A stretch of DNA of 64,000 nucleotides from an uncultured Aquimarina sp. (lineage in GTDB: Bacteria > Bacteroidota > Bacteroidia > Flavobacteriales > Flavobacteriaceae): assembly GCA_947493035.1 (NCBI GenBank), contig CANLOW010000004.1, positions 62,001 through 126,000 on the forward strand, given 5' to 3'. The position numbers and the translations under genes are program-made. The notes under the pieces were generated by a model. That model saw only the letters and a program-made list of their open reading frames with translations, did not search any database and was not told the DNA's origin. Numbering within the stretch: the stretch's first letter is position 1; each line of letters starts with the position of its first letter. Shown here one piece after another: positions 25,449 to 35,222 of this stretch.

Positions 25449-27002
25449 CTAGTATAAATCCCAATTCCCTTTCAAATAATATTTATGCAACACAGGATCA
25501 TGAATTTTATTCACTTTAACACTATCTAACTTTTTAGTAAAAAAAGTATCCTTCCCGAAAGAAACTAATAATTTCATGGCTTCATTATTGATCCACTTGG
25601 TTTTATTTTCTTCAAAATTCAACCCTAATAAATCTTTCTTCAACGTCTCTGAACTACTATTTTTTGCACCTAAAATCCAACCCCATTCGCCCATAGAAAT
25701 CACTTGATTATGCATTAAGACTGTATTAAAATTAGCTGATTTTAATGTTTTATTAATACAATTGAATGCTTTGGTTGCAAAATATGGGCTTCCTGCTTGT
25801 GTTATTATAAATCCATTTGGCCTTAATTTACGATAACAATGCGTATAGAATTCATGAGAATACAATCTCCCTAACTCTATACTTCTTGGATCTGGCAAGT
25901 CTACAATAATGACATCATAGAAACTATTTCTATCCTTTTCTAAGTAATTATAAGCATCTTCATTGTAAATATTCAATTTCGAAGTACTCATAGACCCATT
26001 ATTGATATTTATTAATATCGGGTTCTCCTTACCTAAAGTAGTCATTGCGTCATCCAAATCGACCATATCTATTTTTTGTACGCTTGGATATTTTAACATT
26101 TCACGAACGGCACATCCATCTCCTCCTCCTAAAATCAAAATATCTTTTGGTGCTTTCGCTAATTTCATAATGGGATGCACTAAAGGCTCATGATACATCT
26201 CTTCATCTATCGAACAAAATTGTAAGTTCCCATTCAAATACAACCAATGTTCATCTTTCCACTCAGTTAACACAATTCGTTGATACTTTGTTTGTTTGGA
26301 AAACACCACCTTGTCTTTATATTTCTTTTGTTCGCCCCACTGTATAATTGGCTCTGTATAGGAAATTCCAATAATTAAAAAGGAAAAAACAACTACCAAA
26401 CTAGCCACTAACTTATTGAATCTAGGTACTTCTATCTTCGATTTAAAACGAAAAAGCACCACCACAGCGACCAAAAAATTAATAATCCCTAATACGAAAG
26501 GAGTATACGACAATCCTAAAATGGGCAAGCCGACAAAAGCAAAAAACACTCCCCCCAACAAACTTCCATAATAGTCCTTTTCTAGAATAGACGAAATATT
26601 TGTTTTTAAATCTTCGTACTCTCGATTTATTCTTACTACTAAAGGTATTTCTAGCCCTATTAGCAAACCTACAAGCATACTTAAAAAGTAAATAAGCAAC
26701 TCATAATAACTAGAAAATGCAGCCACCATATATACAATAACTGATGAAAACGCCACCACTAGAGATAATGACAGCTCTAGAAACAGAAAGTTTTGTATCA
26801 GATTACTAGTAATACCTTTACTTAATCGGCTTCCTAAACCCATGCAAAAAAGCATCAAGGAAACGATAATAGTCCATTGAAAAATAGAATTTCCAATAAA
26901 ATAAGTAGCTAACGTAGATAAAACATATTCAGCTACAATTCCTGCAAAACCAGTTGCAAAAATTGCCGCTTTTAAAACAAAAGAATTGTTGTTGTATTTC
27001 AC
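25449..27002 (-). CDS. membrane-anchored spermidine synthase-like aminopropyltransferase
   Basis: 517 residues starting with GTG 27002, one base after the preceding stop; no ATG lies within the first 50 codons. About seven transmembrane helices fill residues 1-215, then a soluble spermidine-synthase-like domain (~225-490) with the AdoMet-type loop 'LILGGGDGCAVREMLKYP' (Asp295) and 'VIIVDLPDPRSIELGRLYS', which holds the catalytic Asp of aminopropyltransferases. Soluble SpeE enzymes lack the membrane half, so this enzyme probably works at the membrane surface on a membrane-bound or periplasmic acceptor. It is coupled with speD (donor synthesis) and DUF350. Confidence 0.88.
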   Translation of the reverse strand: MKYNNNSFVLKAAIFATGFAGIVAEYVLSTLATYFIGNSIFQWTIIVSLMLFCMGLGSRLSKGITSNLIQNFLFLELSLSLVVAFSSVIVYMVAAFSSYYELLIYFLSMLVGLLIGLEIPLVVRINREYEDLKTNISSILEKDYYGSLLGGVFFAFVGLPILGLSYTPFVLGIINFLVAVVVLFRFKSKIEVPRFNKLVASLVVVFSFLIIGISYTEPIIQWGEQKKYKDKVVFSKQTKYQRIVLTEWKDEHWLYLNGNLQFCSIDEEMYHEPLVHPIMKLAKAPKDILILGGGDGCAVREMLKYPSVQKIDMVDLDDAMTTLGKENPILININNGSMSTSKLNIYNEDAYNYLEKDRNSFYDVIIVDLPDPRSIELGRLYSHEFYTHCYRKLRPNGFIITQAGSPYFATKAFNCINKTLKSANFNTVLMHNQVISMGEWGWILGAKNSSSETLKKDLLGLNFEENKTKWINNEAMKLLVSFGKDTFFTKKLDSVKVNKIHDPVLHKYYLKGNWDLY

Positions 27003-27003
27003 T

Positions 27004-27882
27004 CTAAAAAATCCAGACTATTAATATTGCCCCTGAGATATAAGCAAATGCTTCTAGCAACCCTGCTCCTAAATTAGGTTTTTCTTGATGCACTATCTCT
27101 TCTGTCAAATTACGATTTGGAAGAATAATCTTGTCAATCACTAAACGCATAATAGGCAAAAGAACAATCCCTAAAACACTAAACATCAAAATATCAATAC
27201 ATGAGGTTAACCAATCGACAAATGGATCGAGAGATGCATTCATAACTACCAAACTTGTGGCGATAATAGTCCCTGAAAAAGCGATACCTGCTGCAATATT
27301 ATCTTTCTCTATTTCTGCATGAATATCATATTTAAGCCATGCCGTAAAGACTTTTGTACTTAATACTAAAATTAAATTACCTACCAACCAATAGGCAATA
27401 AATGTAATAATCCCTTCTAACAAACTACTAGATTCTCCTATTAGGGCACCATACATTAAAAAACCATTCCCAATAAATACAGCTGCTTCTATAACCCCTG
27501 CTCCCTCATTTTGATCTTCTAAGATTTCTTTTTTTATAGAAAAAGTGGGCAAAATTAATGCATTTGTAACGCGGATTGCTACATGTAATAATAGCATACC
27601 TAAAATCCCATAAATAGAAATCAGCTTTAAGTCTTCTATAAAACCATAACTTTTTCCTGAAAGAACACTCAATAAAATTATGATTAGTGCAGAAAAATAT
27701 CCCACATAAGAAATAATGAAGGCAAAATTATCTTTCTCTACAAGCTCTCTTCCTATATTTATTTTAGGATTCAATAAGCTATAAAATAATTTCCCCAACA
27801 AAAACAAGGCAAACGTAACTACTAAATATCCTAAGCCCTCTAGTAGTACTCCTAAATCTATATAATTGATTACTTTTTCCAT
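27004..27882 (-). CDS. DUF350 (YjfL-like) membrane protein
   Basis: 292 residues with about eight helices in two homologous halves. Each half has the DUF350 pattern: a Tyr/Phe-rich first helix, 'INIGRELVEKDNFAFIISYVGYF' in the first and 'YDIHAEIEKDNIAAGIAFSG' in the second. The motif 'E.DN.A.gi...G' is the family hallmark. E. coli YjfL has one such unit; the duplicated form is common in Bacteroidota. It ends one base before the aminopropyltransferase start. Biochemical function unknown; the genomic association with PspA and glutathionylspermidine-type enzymes is known in enterobacteria. Confidence 0.88.
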   Translation of the reverse strand: MEKVINYIDLGVLLEGLGYLVVTFALFLLGKLFYSLLNPKINIGRELVEKDNFAFIISYVGYFSALIIILLSVLSGKSYGFIEDLKLISIYGILGMLLLHVAIRVTNALILPTFSIKKEILEDQNEGAGVIEAAVFIGNGFLMYGALIGESSSLLEGIITFIAYWLVGNLILVLSTKVFTAWLKYDIHAEIEKDNIAAGIAFSGTIIATSLVVMNASLDPFVDWLTSCIDILMFSVLGIVLLPIMRLVIDKIILPNRNLTEEIVHQEKPNLGAGLLEAFAYISGAILIVWIF

Positions 27883-27888
27883 AATATA

Positions 27889-28755
27889 TTATTTACCAAA
27901 ACCTCCACTTCGAGATCTTGATGTAGATGAACTACTGAAGCGATTAGAATTACGCGTTGTTTTTGAATAACTTTTGCTTGAAGTATACCCTCGTGACTTA
28001 AGACTATTAGAACTTCGACTTACTTTACTGCTTACTTTATCTTTAAAACTACTTGATTTTTTATTCCAAGAAGATGAAGTATTTCTTGTTTTCGAACGTG
28101 TCCCATGCTGACCATTCTTTCCATAATAATTATCTGTACCCTTGTAATTTCTACTATAATTACCCCAATCATTTCGAGAATACCCATAATAACCCCCGTA
28201 GCCATAACTTGGACCAAAAAATAAACGTGATAAAAAATAATAGCGACCATAAAAAGACCAAAAAGAGCTTCCATTGCTATGCGTTTCCCATTCACCATAT
28301 CTAGGATTCCCTACATAGCTACTTCCCCCTGCAGGAGCCGAATGCTTATCAAGTACACCATTTTCTTTATTTAAAATGGTCATCCCAAGATCGTTTTGAT
28401 AATCTTCGAAGATAATTGGAGAAACTTCCTCCCAGTCAGTGTCTACAACTTTTATATCATTTGCTGTAACTGTAGAATCTAACAATTGGTTTTTAGTTAG
28501 TTCTGGCTTTTCTTCTTGTATTATAATTTGATATTTGTGATAGTACTTATCTTCTGATTCTTTATAATCCATATCAGATAGTATTACCGTGTAATCACTT
28601 TTATCAATATATTTTGTTATTAATTTATCAATGGGTGATTTAACAAATTTCGGTTTAGCATTTGATGTATTATTTGAATCATCGTTACAACCCAAACAGG
28701 ACTTCAATACCAGCATAACAATTATTACCCCGAAAAAGTATTTTATAATTTTCAT
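27889..28755 (-). CDS. lipoprotein with Ser/Arg/Gly/Tyr-rich tail, DUF1190-like
   Basis: 288 residues. The N-terminal helix and Cys in 'VMLVLKSCLGCNDDSN' make a lipoprotein likely. Residues ~40-150 contain acidic mixed sequence. Residues ~170-288 are low-complexity: Tyr/Gly-rich ('GPSYGYGGYYGYSRND'), then Ser/Arg/Lys-rich, ending RSRSGGFGK. The GGFG ending is like DUF1190 (YgiB/YjfM), a partner of DUF350 in E. coli, so this may be the YjfM counterpart. The basic tail could bind anionic lipids or polysaccharides. Family assignment is inferred from context and tail only. Confidence 0.6.
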   Translation of the reverse strand: MKIIKYFFGVIIVMLVLKSCLGCNDDSNNTSNAKPKFVKSPIDKLITKYIDKSDYTVILSDMDYKESEDKYYHKYQIIIQEEKPELTKNQLLDSTVTANDIKVVDTDWEEVSPIIFEDYQNDLGMTILNKENGVLDKHSAPAGGSSYVGNPRYGEWETHSNGSSFWSFYGRYYFLSRLFFGPSYGYGGYYGYSRNDWGNYSRNYKGTDNYYGKNGQHGTRSKTRNTSSSWNKKSSSFKDKVSSKVSRSSNSLKSRGYTSSKSYSKTTRNSNRFSSSSTSRSRSGGFGK

Positions 28756-28765
28756 AATACTATAA

Positions 28766-29308
28766 TTAGCTAACTGGTAAAATATTTGAAATATCCGAAG
28801 GTTTTATTCTTACACCAATACTGGCTTCAAAATCATTCTCGTCCCATTGTTCGATCGAAAGATATCGATCTTCGTCATCATTAACAAAATCAAAAGCCAT
28901 TACTTCTTCCCAATGATCAGTATCTACATCTCTGTAAAATCCCGCAGATTCTTCATCTAAGAAATAGGTGATGTTGTTGTAGACTATTTTATCTGGGAAC
29001 TTATCATGTTCTTTCTGATAGTCGACAACATCTTCGCCTAGTTTTCTATACTTAATTTTATCGAATAGTGAAATTTTCAACCCCTCATCTTCTTCAATAG
29101 TCAAATATTTCTCTTTACCTCTAGATTCGATGATATATTCTCTTGTAAAAAAATTATCTCCCCAATCATATTCGGCCATTTTCTTTACAGTCCATGTTTC
29201 AAATTCATAGTCCAACAAATACCCTTTTTCTAAATCACCTACCTTAATATCAGTTGGATCATAGTGCCTTTCTTCTGGCTTCTTTTTAAATCTATCAAAA
29301 AATCCCAT
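28766..29308 (-). CDS. DUF4178 family protein
   Basis: 180 residues, soluble, no signal peptide. It opens MGFFDRFKKKPEE, then 'DIKVGDLEKGYLLDYEFETWTVKKMAEYDWGDNFFTREYIIES', the DUF4178 pattern 'l.vGd...dy....w.V.......W.EY.L'. A second unit follows at ~105-165 ('YFLDEESAGFYRDVDTDHWEEVMAFDFVNDDEDRYLSIEQWDE'), so it is a double-domain beta protein. Its start overlaps the preceding gene's stop by one base (TAATG). DUF4178/YjfK-type proteins accompany DUF350 and PspA in other genomes. Function unknown. Confidence 0.8.
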   Translation of the reverse strand: MGFFDRFKKKPEERHYDPTDIKVGDLEKGYLLDYEFETWTVKKMAEYDWGDNFFTREYIIESRGKEKYLTIEEDEGLKISLFDKIKYRKLGEDVVDYQKEHDKFPDKIVYNNITYFLDEESAGFYRDVDTDHWEEVMAFDFVNDDEDRYLSIEQWDENDFEASIGVRIKPSDISNILPVS

Positions 29309-30018
29309 TATACTACTTTATAAAAAATGATCCCTAATACCAAAATACAATTTAAGGGTAAATACCATAAGAGCCACTTCCTATTATTATCTTCAAAAAG
29401 TGATTCAGTAATTATTTCATCAATTTCTGTAAATAGCTTACCTGAAGCTGTTTCTTTATCGCCCGAAATAATTTCATTTTTCAACCCCCAAATAAATTCA
29501 ACCATAGGGATTTTATAGATTATCCTCGTAAGTCCTTTAACTATAAACCTTGGCAATTTATCAAACTTATCTCGTGTTATCTTTTGAATATTAACAACTT
29601 GTTTTAATTCTTTTTTAGTAACATTAGCATTCTTTTTAAAAACGCCATCTACCTTATTAATTATTACAGAACATAACTTTTTAATTGAGCCTTCCATTTT
29701 CTTGTAAGCTATACTTAATGCACTAATCAAAGCATAACGGTATGACTTAGAAATACCAAAAGCAAAAAAGATGACACAGACTAATACTGCTAAAATTAAA
29801 TAAGTTGCTTTAGATCTAACTTCTTCAATTGCAACGAACTGATACAATATAAAAATTAATAAAAAAGCGTTAGTCAAAGTAATTAATGCTATTGCAGAAA
29901 ATGTTTTTCGAATGATACTTATACCTTCTTTTCCATTTTCCTTTAGAAATTTTATTGGACTTCTTAAGTTTTTAAACTGATCTTCGGCTATATCTACTTC
30001 TATCGTTTTAGTTTCCAT
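29308..30018 (-). CDS. hypothetical membrane protein of the PspA-AAA locus
   Basis: 236 residues. Two helices at ~45-65 and 75-97, then a ~120-residue helical, mostly Lys/Glu-rich cytosolic region with 'FKKNANVTKKELKQVVNIQKITRDKFDKLPRFIVKGLTRIIYKIPMVEFIWGLKNEI', and a last helix at the very C-terminus ('WYLPLNCILVLGIIFYKVV'). No recognised family. It is tightly packed between the AAA ATPase (17 bp) and the DUF4178 gene (one-base overlap), so it belongs to the same system, perhaps as a membrane dock. Confidence 0.7.
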   Translation of the reverse strand: METKTIEVDIAEDQFKNLRSPIKFLKENGKEGISIIRKTFSAIALITLTNAFLLIFILYQFVAIEEVRSKATYLILAVLVCVIFFAFGISKSYRYALISALSIAYKKMEGSIKKLCSVIINKVDGVFKKNANVTKKELKQVVNIQKITRDKFDKLPRFIVKGLTRIIYKIPMVEFIWGLKNEIISGDKETASGKLFTEIDEIITESLFEDNNRKWLLWYLPLNCILVLGIIFYKVV

Positions 30019-30035
30019 TAGTATATTTAGTCATA

Positions 30036-33000
30036 TTATTTCAATCCCTTTTTTAGTACTTCTTGAATTCCTTGTAAATGATCACTAAAAGCCATCATTT
30101 GAGCGAGTATTTGAGCCATTTCGTTTTGATTACCGAATCCTTTTAATTTATTATTTTTTGAAAAAGTGATCTTTATTTCAGCCCAACGCTTTAGGTCATC
30201 CTCATCCAATTGTTCTACGAGTTCTTTATATTTTAACAAATTCGCTTCGGCTGCACTTGTTAAGGTTTGGGATTCATTTTCGTAATGAGACAACAACAAT
30301 GTATCTAACTCATCATCATTCATAATCGGCACTACCTTTGCCACTAACTTATTCATGTCCCTATAGGAACCCTGTAATTTGAATGAAGGCTCGGTACGAT
30401 AATCATCTTCCATTGCTGCTGATTTTATATAGGTTTCATTCACCTTCAACACCGTATTCCTTATTCTTAACACTTTCTCTAAGACTGCTTTATATTCTGA
30501 AATCTCTTGATTTGTATGATTCCCTTTTAAAGTTAAACCTTCTACACTTTCATTTTCTATCGCATCCACAAGTGTATATAAATCATCAAAGTTTTTGCTA
30601 CTTAATTGCTGTAATACAGGATTAGAGGTCAATGAATTTTCTACCAAACTCATTTTAAAAAGATCGGCTGTATCACCAATGATATCACCTAAGTTATAAA
30701 TATCTGCACGATTCGCTAACATATCTGGAATCTGAAACTTATCTCCACTCTCAGTATACGGGTTTCCTGCCATGATTACACAAAACTTACTACTCCGTAA
30801 ATCATACGTTTTTGGCTTACCATCAAACACTCCCTCAATCTTACGAGTACCATCTGCCAAGGAAATAAATTTTTGCAAAAATTCAGGATTGCAATGCTGT
30901 ATATCATCCAAATACAACATAACATTATTCCCCATTTCAAAAGCTAAGTTTAACTTTTTTAATTCTTCCCTTGCTGCAGAATTATTGGCTGTCATAGGAT
31001 CTACTGAAGTCACTTCATGCCCAATCGCTGGACCATTGATCTTCATAAAAATTAATCCTAAGCGATTTGCCATGTATTCCATCAAGGTTGTTTTCCCATA
31101 ACCAGGAGGAGAAATTAGTAACAACATCCCCATACGATCTGTTCGCTTTTGATCTCCTACAGCACCTAACTGCTTAGCTAAGTTATCCCCAAATAGCGGT
31201 AAATAGACTTGATCGATTAATCTATTTCTTACGAAAGAAGAAAGTACTCTTGGTTTAAATTCATTTAGCTTTAAATCTTCTTTTAATGTTTCCGTAACAG
31301 TATGTTTTGCATCTCCATAAGCTCGAAAAGCCACTACATCTTCGGCAACAAATTGTTCTAATTGACTTATAAAATTATGATAGTTGAAACTATAAATTCC
31401 ATCTTTTATAACAGAATGTGACCCTTTTATATTATGAATTTGCTGCCCAGAAGCCACATGTACGATTTCAGTATTCGTAGAAGCAAACAATAGCTGATAT
31501 ACAACCACTAACGTATAATTTAATTGATCTGGATATTCTTGACTTAAAAAGGCAGAAACCCATTGTATGGTTATATTTACTTTGTGTTGATTTTCTTTCT
31601 TTTTTAAAGAATCTTCAAAAGAAGTAACAGCCTTTTCTTTTTTCAAATATGCTTCGAAAGCGCTTTTTAATTCATTCGTAGCCTGGCTTACCTTAAACCC
31701 CGCTCCTTTTCTGAACACATGGTATATGTACTGAACACTTTCATGCACAAAAGCAGCTGTTTTCTCACCTAATATAGGGAACACAACATGTAGCTCTTCA
31801 GATAATTCGTCTAAAGTTTCTTTAGAAAGAACTTCATTCGGAAATAAATCATGAATAGCCCCTAATTGTTGCAACTGTTCTTCCCAATGCTTTTGCCTAT
31901 CTCCTAACAATTGTTGCCAAGCTAATTGCCCCCACCCTCTTGCTTCAGGAGAAAAACGCAATACACCTAAATCTCTATATTTAGTTAGTAATACTTCTAA
32001 AATTGATATAGCATCAGCATCATGAACCCCTTTCACATAACCTGAGGCATAATCTTTACTACATCTGTCTTTAACTTTAGCCGTAAATTCTTCTTTGGAA
32101 ATAGTTGCTTTATCTGCTATTTCTGTAAACACCGTATAAGCCAAGTAAGCAGCCCGATATACTTCATTATTTTCAGAAATCAATTCTTGATCCCAATATT
32201 TCTTTGAATTTGCAAGAATCTCGTTCTGAATAGGTTTATAAAAACTTGTTCCTGTCAAATGATATTGCAATACATCATCTTTAAAAAGGATAGTTAAATC
32301 TAAATTTTGTTGATTAACCGCAAATTTATGCTTCCCTAACTTAATAACATTTTCTCCATCTTCATATAGGTCTTGCTTGTCTTTTAATTTACGAATAGCA
32401 TCTTCTTTAGCTACTTTAATCGCTGTTTCAATAACCTCAGCTTTACCTACATCATCTAAAGATTTTAGCTGATCTACAATATCACGTAGTTTATTCAGCA
32501 TTAAGTCTCCCGCAAAATACCCATTGATATCATTAAGCTCAGAAAAACTTAATGCTTTTTTCGCGACTCCTTTTAAAATTCTTTTTGCTGCATTCTCTAA
32601 GGCTAAGGCCTTTTTATTTCGAGCTTCAACTAAGCTATTTTTACGCGCTTCAAAAGCATTATAAACTTCCTCTCTCTTTTCAATGATCTGTACTATAAAC
32701 GTATCAAAATCTGCAAATCGAGCTTCTAAATCTTCTAACTGAACAGCTACTTTGTTCAGTAATTCGTCAGTTTTTTCAGGGGTATTAGCAATATCCAAGT
32801 AATTTATAATACTCTGATCTACCAATTTTACCTGTGCCACAAAATCTGCTTGGGCTTCATCTTTACCTAAACTAGAAATAGCATTTTTAACACCTGCTTT
32901 TAATTCATTTAAGGAAGAAAATATAAGAGAAATTCGATCAATAATCTGAGTAGAATGAGAAGTGTCTTCAATCTCTAAATTTGAAACAATATCGATTAGC

Positions 33001-34877
33001 ATTTCTAAATCTTGAGCAATTTTAGAGATTTCTTCTTCTAGCTTTTTACCTTCAATTACTTTTTCAATCCCTAAAAGCGCTTCCTTCTTTTCAGCTACTC
33101 TTTCATGAAAAGGTTCTAACGCTTTTTCATCTAATAAAAACTGAACGCAGCGATTAGAAATTTTATCACTGTACTCAACTATTTCTTTTTCTAAATTTTC
33201 AATAAAAGCGGCATCTACATATCTTATCTCATTTAGTCCAATTACCTCTCCTCTTAGCGTACGCAACTGAGACAACACCTCTACAAAATCATTGATAGAA
33301 CGAAATGAACTACTCTTTATTTTACCGAAAATAATAGTCGCCTTTTCATCAGTCTCTTTAGTAATACGCTGTGCATTTTTGCGTAACTGTACTACTTTTT
33401 CGAACTCATCAATGGCTGCATTTGCGGCATTATTTATCTCTTGTAGGGGTTCATCTAAACGATGAGTATCAGGTTCTTTTATCCAATAGTAACTATTGAT
33501 AATATCATTCGAAAACTTAGACAAATCGTCGTATAAACCATCGTAACTATCTTCTTTATTAAGAAGTGTAATCAGCCCTTGACATTCTGCCATGGCTTTT
33601 ACAATCGATTTATTCCCTATCTTATAAATTAAGGTATCTGTGTGTTCAGAAGGAATGGTTTCTCCTTTTACAAAAGGAGTTTGCCATACTTGTATCACGT
33701 GATGTTTTGTTTGCTCGTCTTCTGTAGAAAAGTAGCATAGTGAACCATCTGTAAAAATGGTATACCCATTACAAATTATTGGGGTTTGTACTTCTTGAGC
33801 GATAACATTGTACCCCATCAAAATGAAAAGCCCCTGCTTGCTTTCATAGAAAACATATAGATAATCTTCTCCATTAGGAGATATTACCGTTTTCTTAAAC
33901 TTAACATCTGTAAGGGATTGATCATATTGTTTGAAGGCTCCTGACTGCAAGTAATACCCATCTGCAAAAATAATCCCCTGCTCATCTGGCAATTGTACAC
34001 AAGCACTACCGATACTATCAATTTTCTTTACATCTTGAATTTTATGATTGTAAACAAAATAGCGACTCGATTCTTGAAAAGGTTTAATTTCAATGGCTAT
34101 TAAGTTTCCTAAAGAGGCATATCGATATTGTCCATCATCTAATGTCTGGTCCTTATGCTCTACTGGTTCATTATAAATTCCTTTACCATCATCAGTATTG
34201 TCTTCTACTTTTATTGTTAAATCTCCACCAATAGTTTCAACAAATACCTTATCCAATATAGAGATATGCGCATGCTCTCCATAACGGTGCTGATCTCGCC
34301 CTACTTCAGTCCATTGAAAATCGTGCTGATCAGGAAACTTAAACTCGTGTTCGCTTCGATTATCCACATAACGCAAACCTTCGTCAGTAATCAACCATTT
34401 AAAGGTTTTTATATCTGTAACACTTTCACTTAATTGAAAAACCAAGTGCAAGTAGTTACCCATTATGGCAAACTTCGCGAATATAGTATTACGGTAATAT
34501 TTATAAAGATTCGTGAAATCGGAAAAGAAAACAGCATCATCAAAAATATCAAGTGATTGAGAAACAAATTGTCCATCTTCGAATGCATATACACTGAATA
34601 CATCCTGTAATTTCACCTCTGTACGTAAACCAAAATGCACATTGTATCCGAAAACACATCGATCTCCAATAGTAACAATATCCCTTGCAATACAACTATT
34701 TTCTGTATTGATACGATTATTAGCAATCAGCTTTGTTTCTACACTACCAAATACTTCTTTTCGAGAAGCATTTAATTCAGATAAACGATCTAATAATTCT
34801 GATTTATGTTTCTGTAAGCGGTTTTGTATAATCTCATACGTTCCACTTTCTAGTTTATTAGTGTTAGTTTGTTCCAT
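30036..34877 (-). CDS. giant AAA+ ATPase, DUF3686-type ('DNA repair ATPase' by name)
   Basis: 1613 residues, ATG 34877. Residues ~50-460 form a beta-rich, propeller-like DUF3686 region; ~480-830 are long coiled coils; ~1190-1450 hold one AAA+ module with Walker A PGYGKTTLM (Lys1262), Walker B VMLYLDDIQH (Asp1324-Asp1325) and sensor-1-like 'KFCVIMAGNPYTESG'. Database names link this family with DNA repair, but that comes from its coiled coils. Its place in a PspA-flotillin-DUF350 operon suggests a membrane-complex remodelling ATPase instead. MoxR-like or classical AAA partners of PspA are known in other bacteria. Cytosolic, no membrane helices. Confidence 0.85.
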   Translation of the reverse strand: MEQTNTNKLESGTYEIIQNRLQKHKSELLDRLSELNASRKEVFGSVETKLIANNRINTENSCIARDIVTIGDRCVFGYNVHFGLRTEVKLQDVFSVYAFEDGQFVSQSLDIFDDAVFFSDFTNLYKYYRNTIFAKFAIMGNYLHLVFQLSESVTDIKTFKWLITDEGLRYVDNRSEHEFKFPDQHDFQWTEVGRDQHRYGEHAHISILDKVFVETIGGDLTIKVEDNTDDGKGIYNEPVEHKDQTLDDGQYRYASLGNLIAIEIKPFQESSRYFVYNHKIQDVKKIDSIGSACVQLPDEQGIIFADGYYLQSGAFKQYDQSLTDVKFKKTVISPNGEDYLYVFYESKQGLFILMGYNVIAQEVQTPIICNGYTIFTDGSLCYFSTEDEQTKHHVIQVWQTPFVKGETIPSEHTDTLIYKIGNKSIVKAMAECQGLITLLNKEDSYDGLYDDLSKFSNDIINSYYWIKEPDTHRLDEPLQEINNAANAAIDEFEKVVQLRKNAQRITKETDEKATIIFGKIKSSSFRSINDFVEVLSQLRTLRGEVIGLNEIRYVDAAFIENLEKEIVEYSDKISNRCVQFLLDEKALEPFHERVAEKKEALLGIEKVIEGKKLEEEISKIAQDLEMLIDIVSNLEIEDTSHSTQIIDRISLIFSSLNELKAGVKNAISSLGKDEAQADFVAQVKLVDQSIINYLDIANTPEKTDELLNKVAVQLEDLEARFADFDTFIVQIIEKREEVYNAFEARKNSLVEARNKKALALENAAKRILKGVAKKALSFSELNDINGYFAGDLMLNKLRDIVDQLKSLDDVGKAEVIETAIKVAKEDAIRKLKDKQDLYEDGENVIKLGKHKFAVNQQNLDLTILFKDDVLQYHLTGTSFYKPIQNEILANSKKYWDQELISENNEVYRAAYLAYTVFTEIADKATISKEEFTAKVKDRCSKDYASGYVKGVHDADAISILEVLLTKYRDLGVLRFSPEARGWGQLAWQQLLGDRQKHWEEQLQQLGAIHDLFPNEVLSKETLDELSEELHVVFPILGEKTAAFVHESVQYIYHVFRKGAGFKVSQATNELKSAFEAYLKKEKAVTSFEDSLKKKENQHKVNITIQWVSAFLSQEYPDQLNYTLVVVYQLLFASTNTEIVHVASGQQIHNIKGSHSVIKDGIYSFNYHNFISQLEQFVAEDVVAFRAYGDAKHTVTETLKEDLKLNEFKPRVLSSFVRNRLIDQVYLPLFGDNLAKQLGAVGDQKRTDRMGMLLLISPPGYGKTTLMEYMANRLGLIFMKINGPAIGHEVTSVDPMTANNSAAREELKKLNLAFEMGNNVMLYLDDIQHCNPEFLQKFISLADGTRKIEGVFDGKPKTYDLRSSKFCVIMAGNPYTESGDKFQIPDMLANRADIYNLGDIIGDTADLFKMSLVENSLTSNPVLQQLSSKNFDDLYTLVDAIENESVEGLTLKGNHTNQEISEYKAVLEKVLRIRNTVLKVNETYIKSAAMEDDYRTEPSFKLQGSYRDMNKLVAKVVPIMNDDELDTLLLSHYENESQTLTSAAEANLLKYKELVEQLDEDDLKRWAEIKITFSKNNKLKGFGNQNEMAQILAQMMAFSDHLQGIQEVLKKGLK

Positions 34878-35056
34878 TATTCTATAATTTGAAATGGAGT
34901 TTTTAGGCAGTTTACTTTACCTATTAGTCTTTTCCTGAAATAAGCATTTTGAATATCATCAAACAATGTGAATACAGCACTTGAAACAAAGACTTTATTT
35001 CTTATCAATACGTCTCAGAGCAAACCTTAGTTAATTTATATTAAACCTAATCTATT
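34878..35056. other. leader of the AAA gene, possibly a small open frame
   Basis: On the minus strand a frame open from a TTG at 35008 to a stop at 34850 (52 codons, overlapping the AAA start) has coding-like composition but no ATG and no family resemblance. It could be a leader peptide or chance. Not called as a gene. Confidence 0.3.
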
Positions 35057-35205
35057 TTAAATTCCTTCAAAAAGAATAGCCACTAATACTTCACAAAATA
35101 TCCAACTAAAAAAATCTAGCAATAAATCAAGAGTCTTAATGCTTGTTCGCTTAGACTTTCTTCCTTTAACACTTGAGTCTTTCTGTTTCTTCAAAACGTA
35201 TTCAT
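35057..35205 (-). pseudogene. mini membrane protein gene with a one-base frameshift
   Basis: ATG at 35205 begins MNTF and then hits TGA. Adding one T to the following TTTT run restores a 49-residue protein: a Lys/Arg-rich N-terminus ('LKKQKDSSVKGRKSKRTS') and one hydrophobic segment 'LDLLLDFFSWIFCEVLVAIL', ending FEGI. The lesion is in a homopolymer, so it may be a sequence error. It lies in the gap between the flotillin and AAA genes, downstream of a second frameshifted small gene. If real it would be a single-pass basic membrane peptide. Confidence 0.45.
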
Positions 35206-35222
35206 TTCACATTTCTAAAAAA

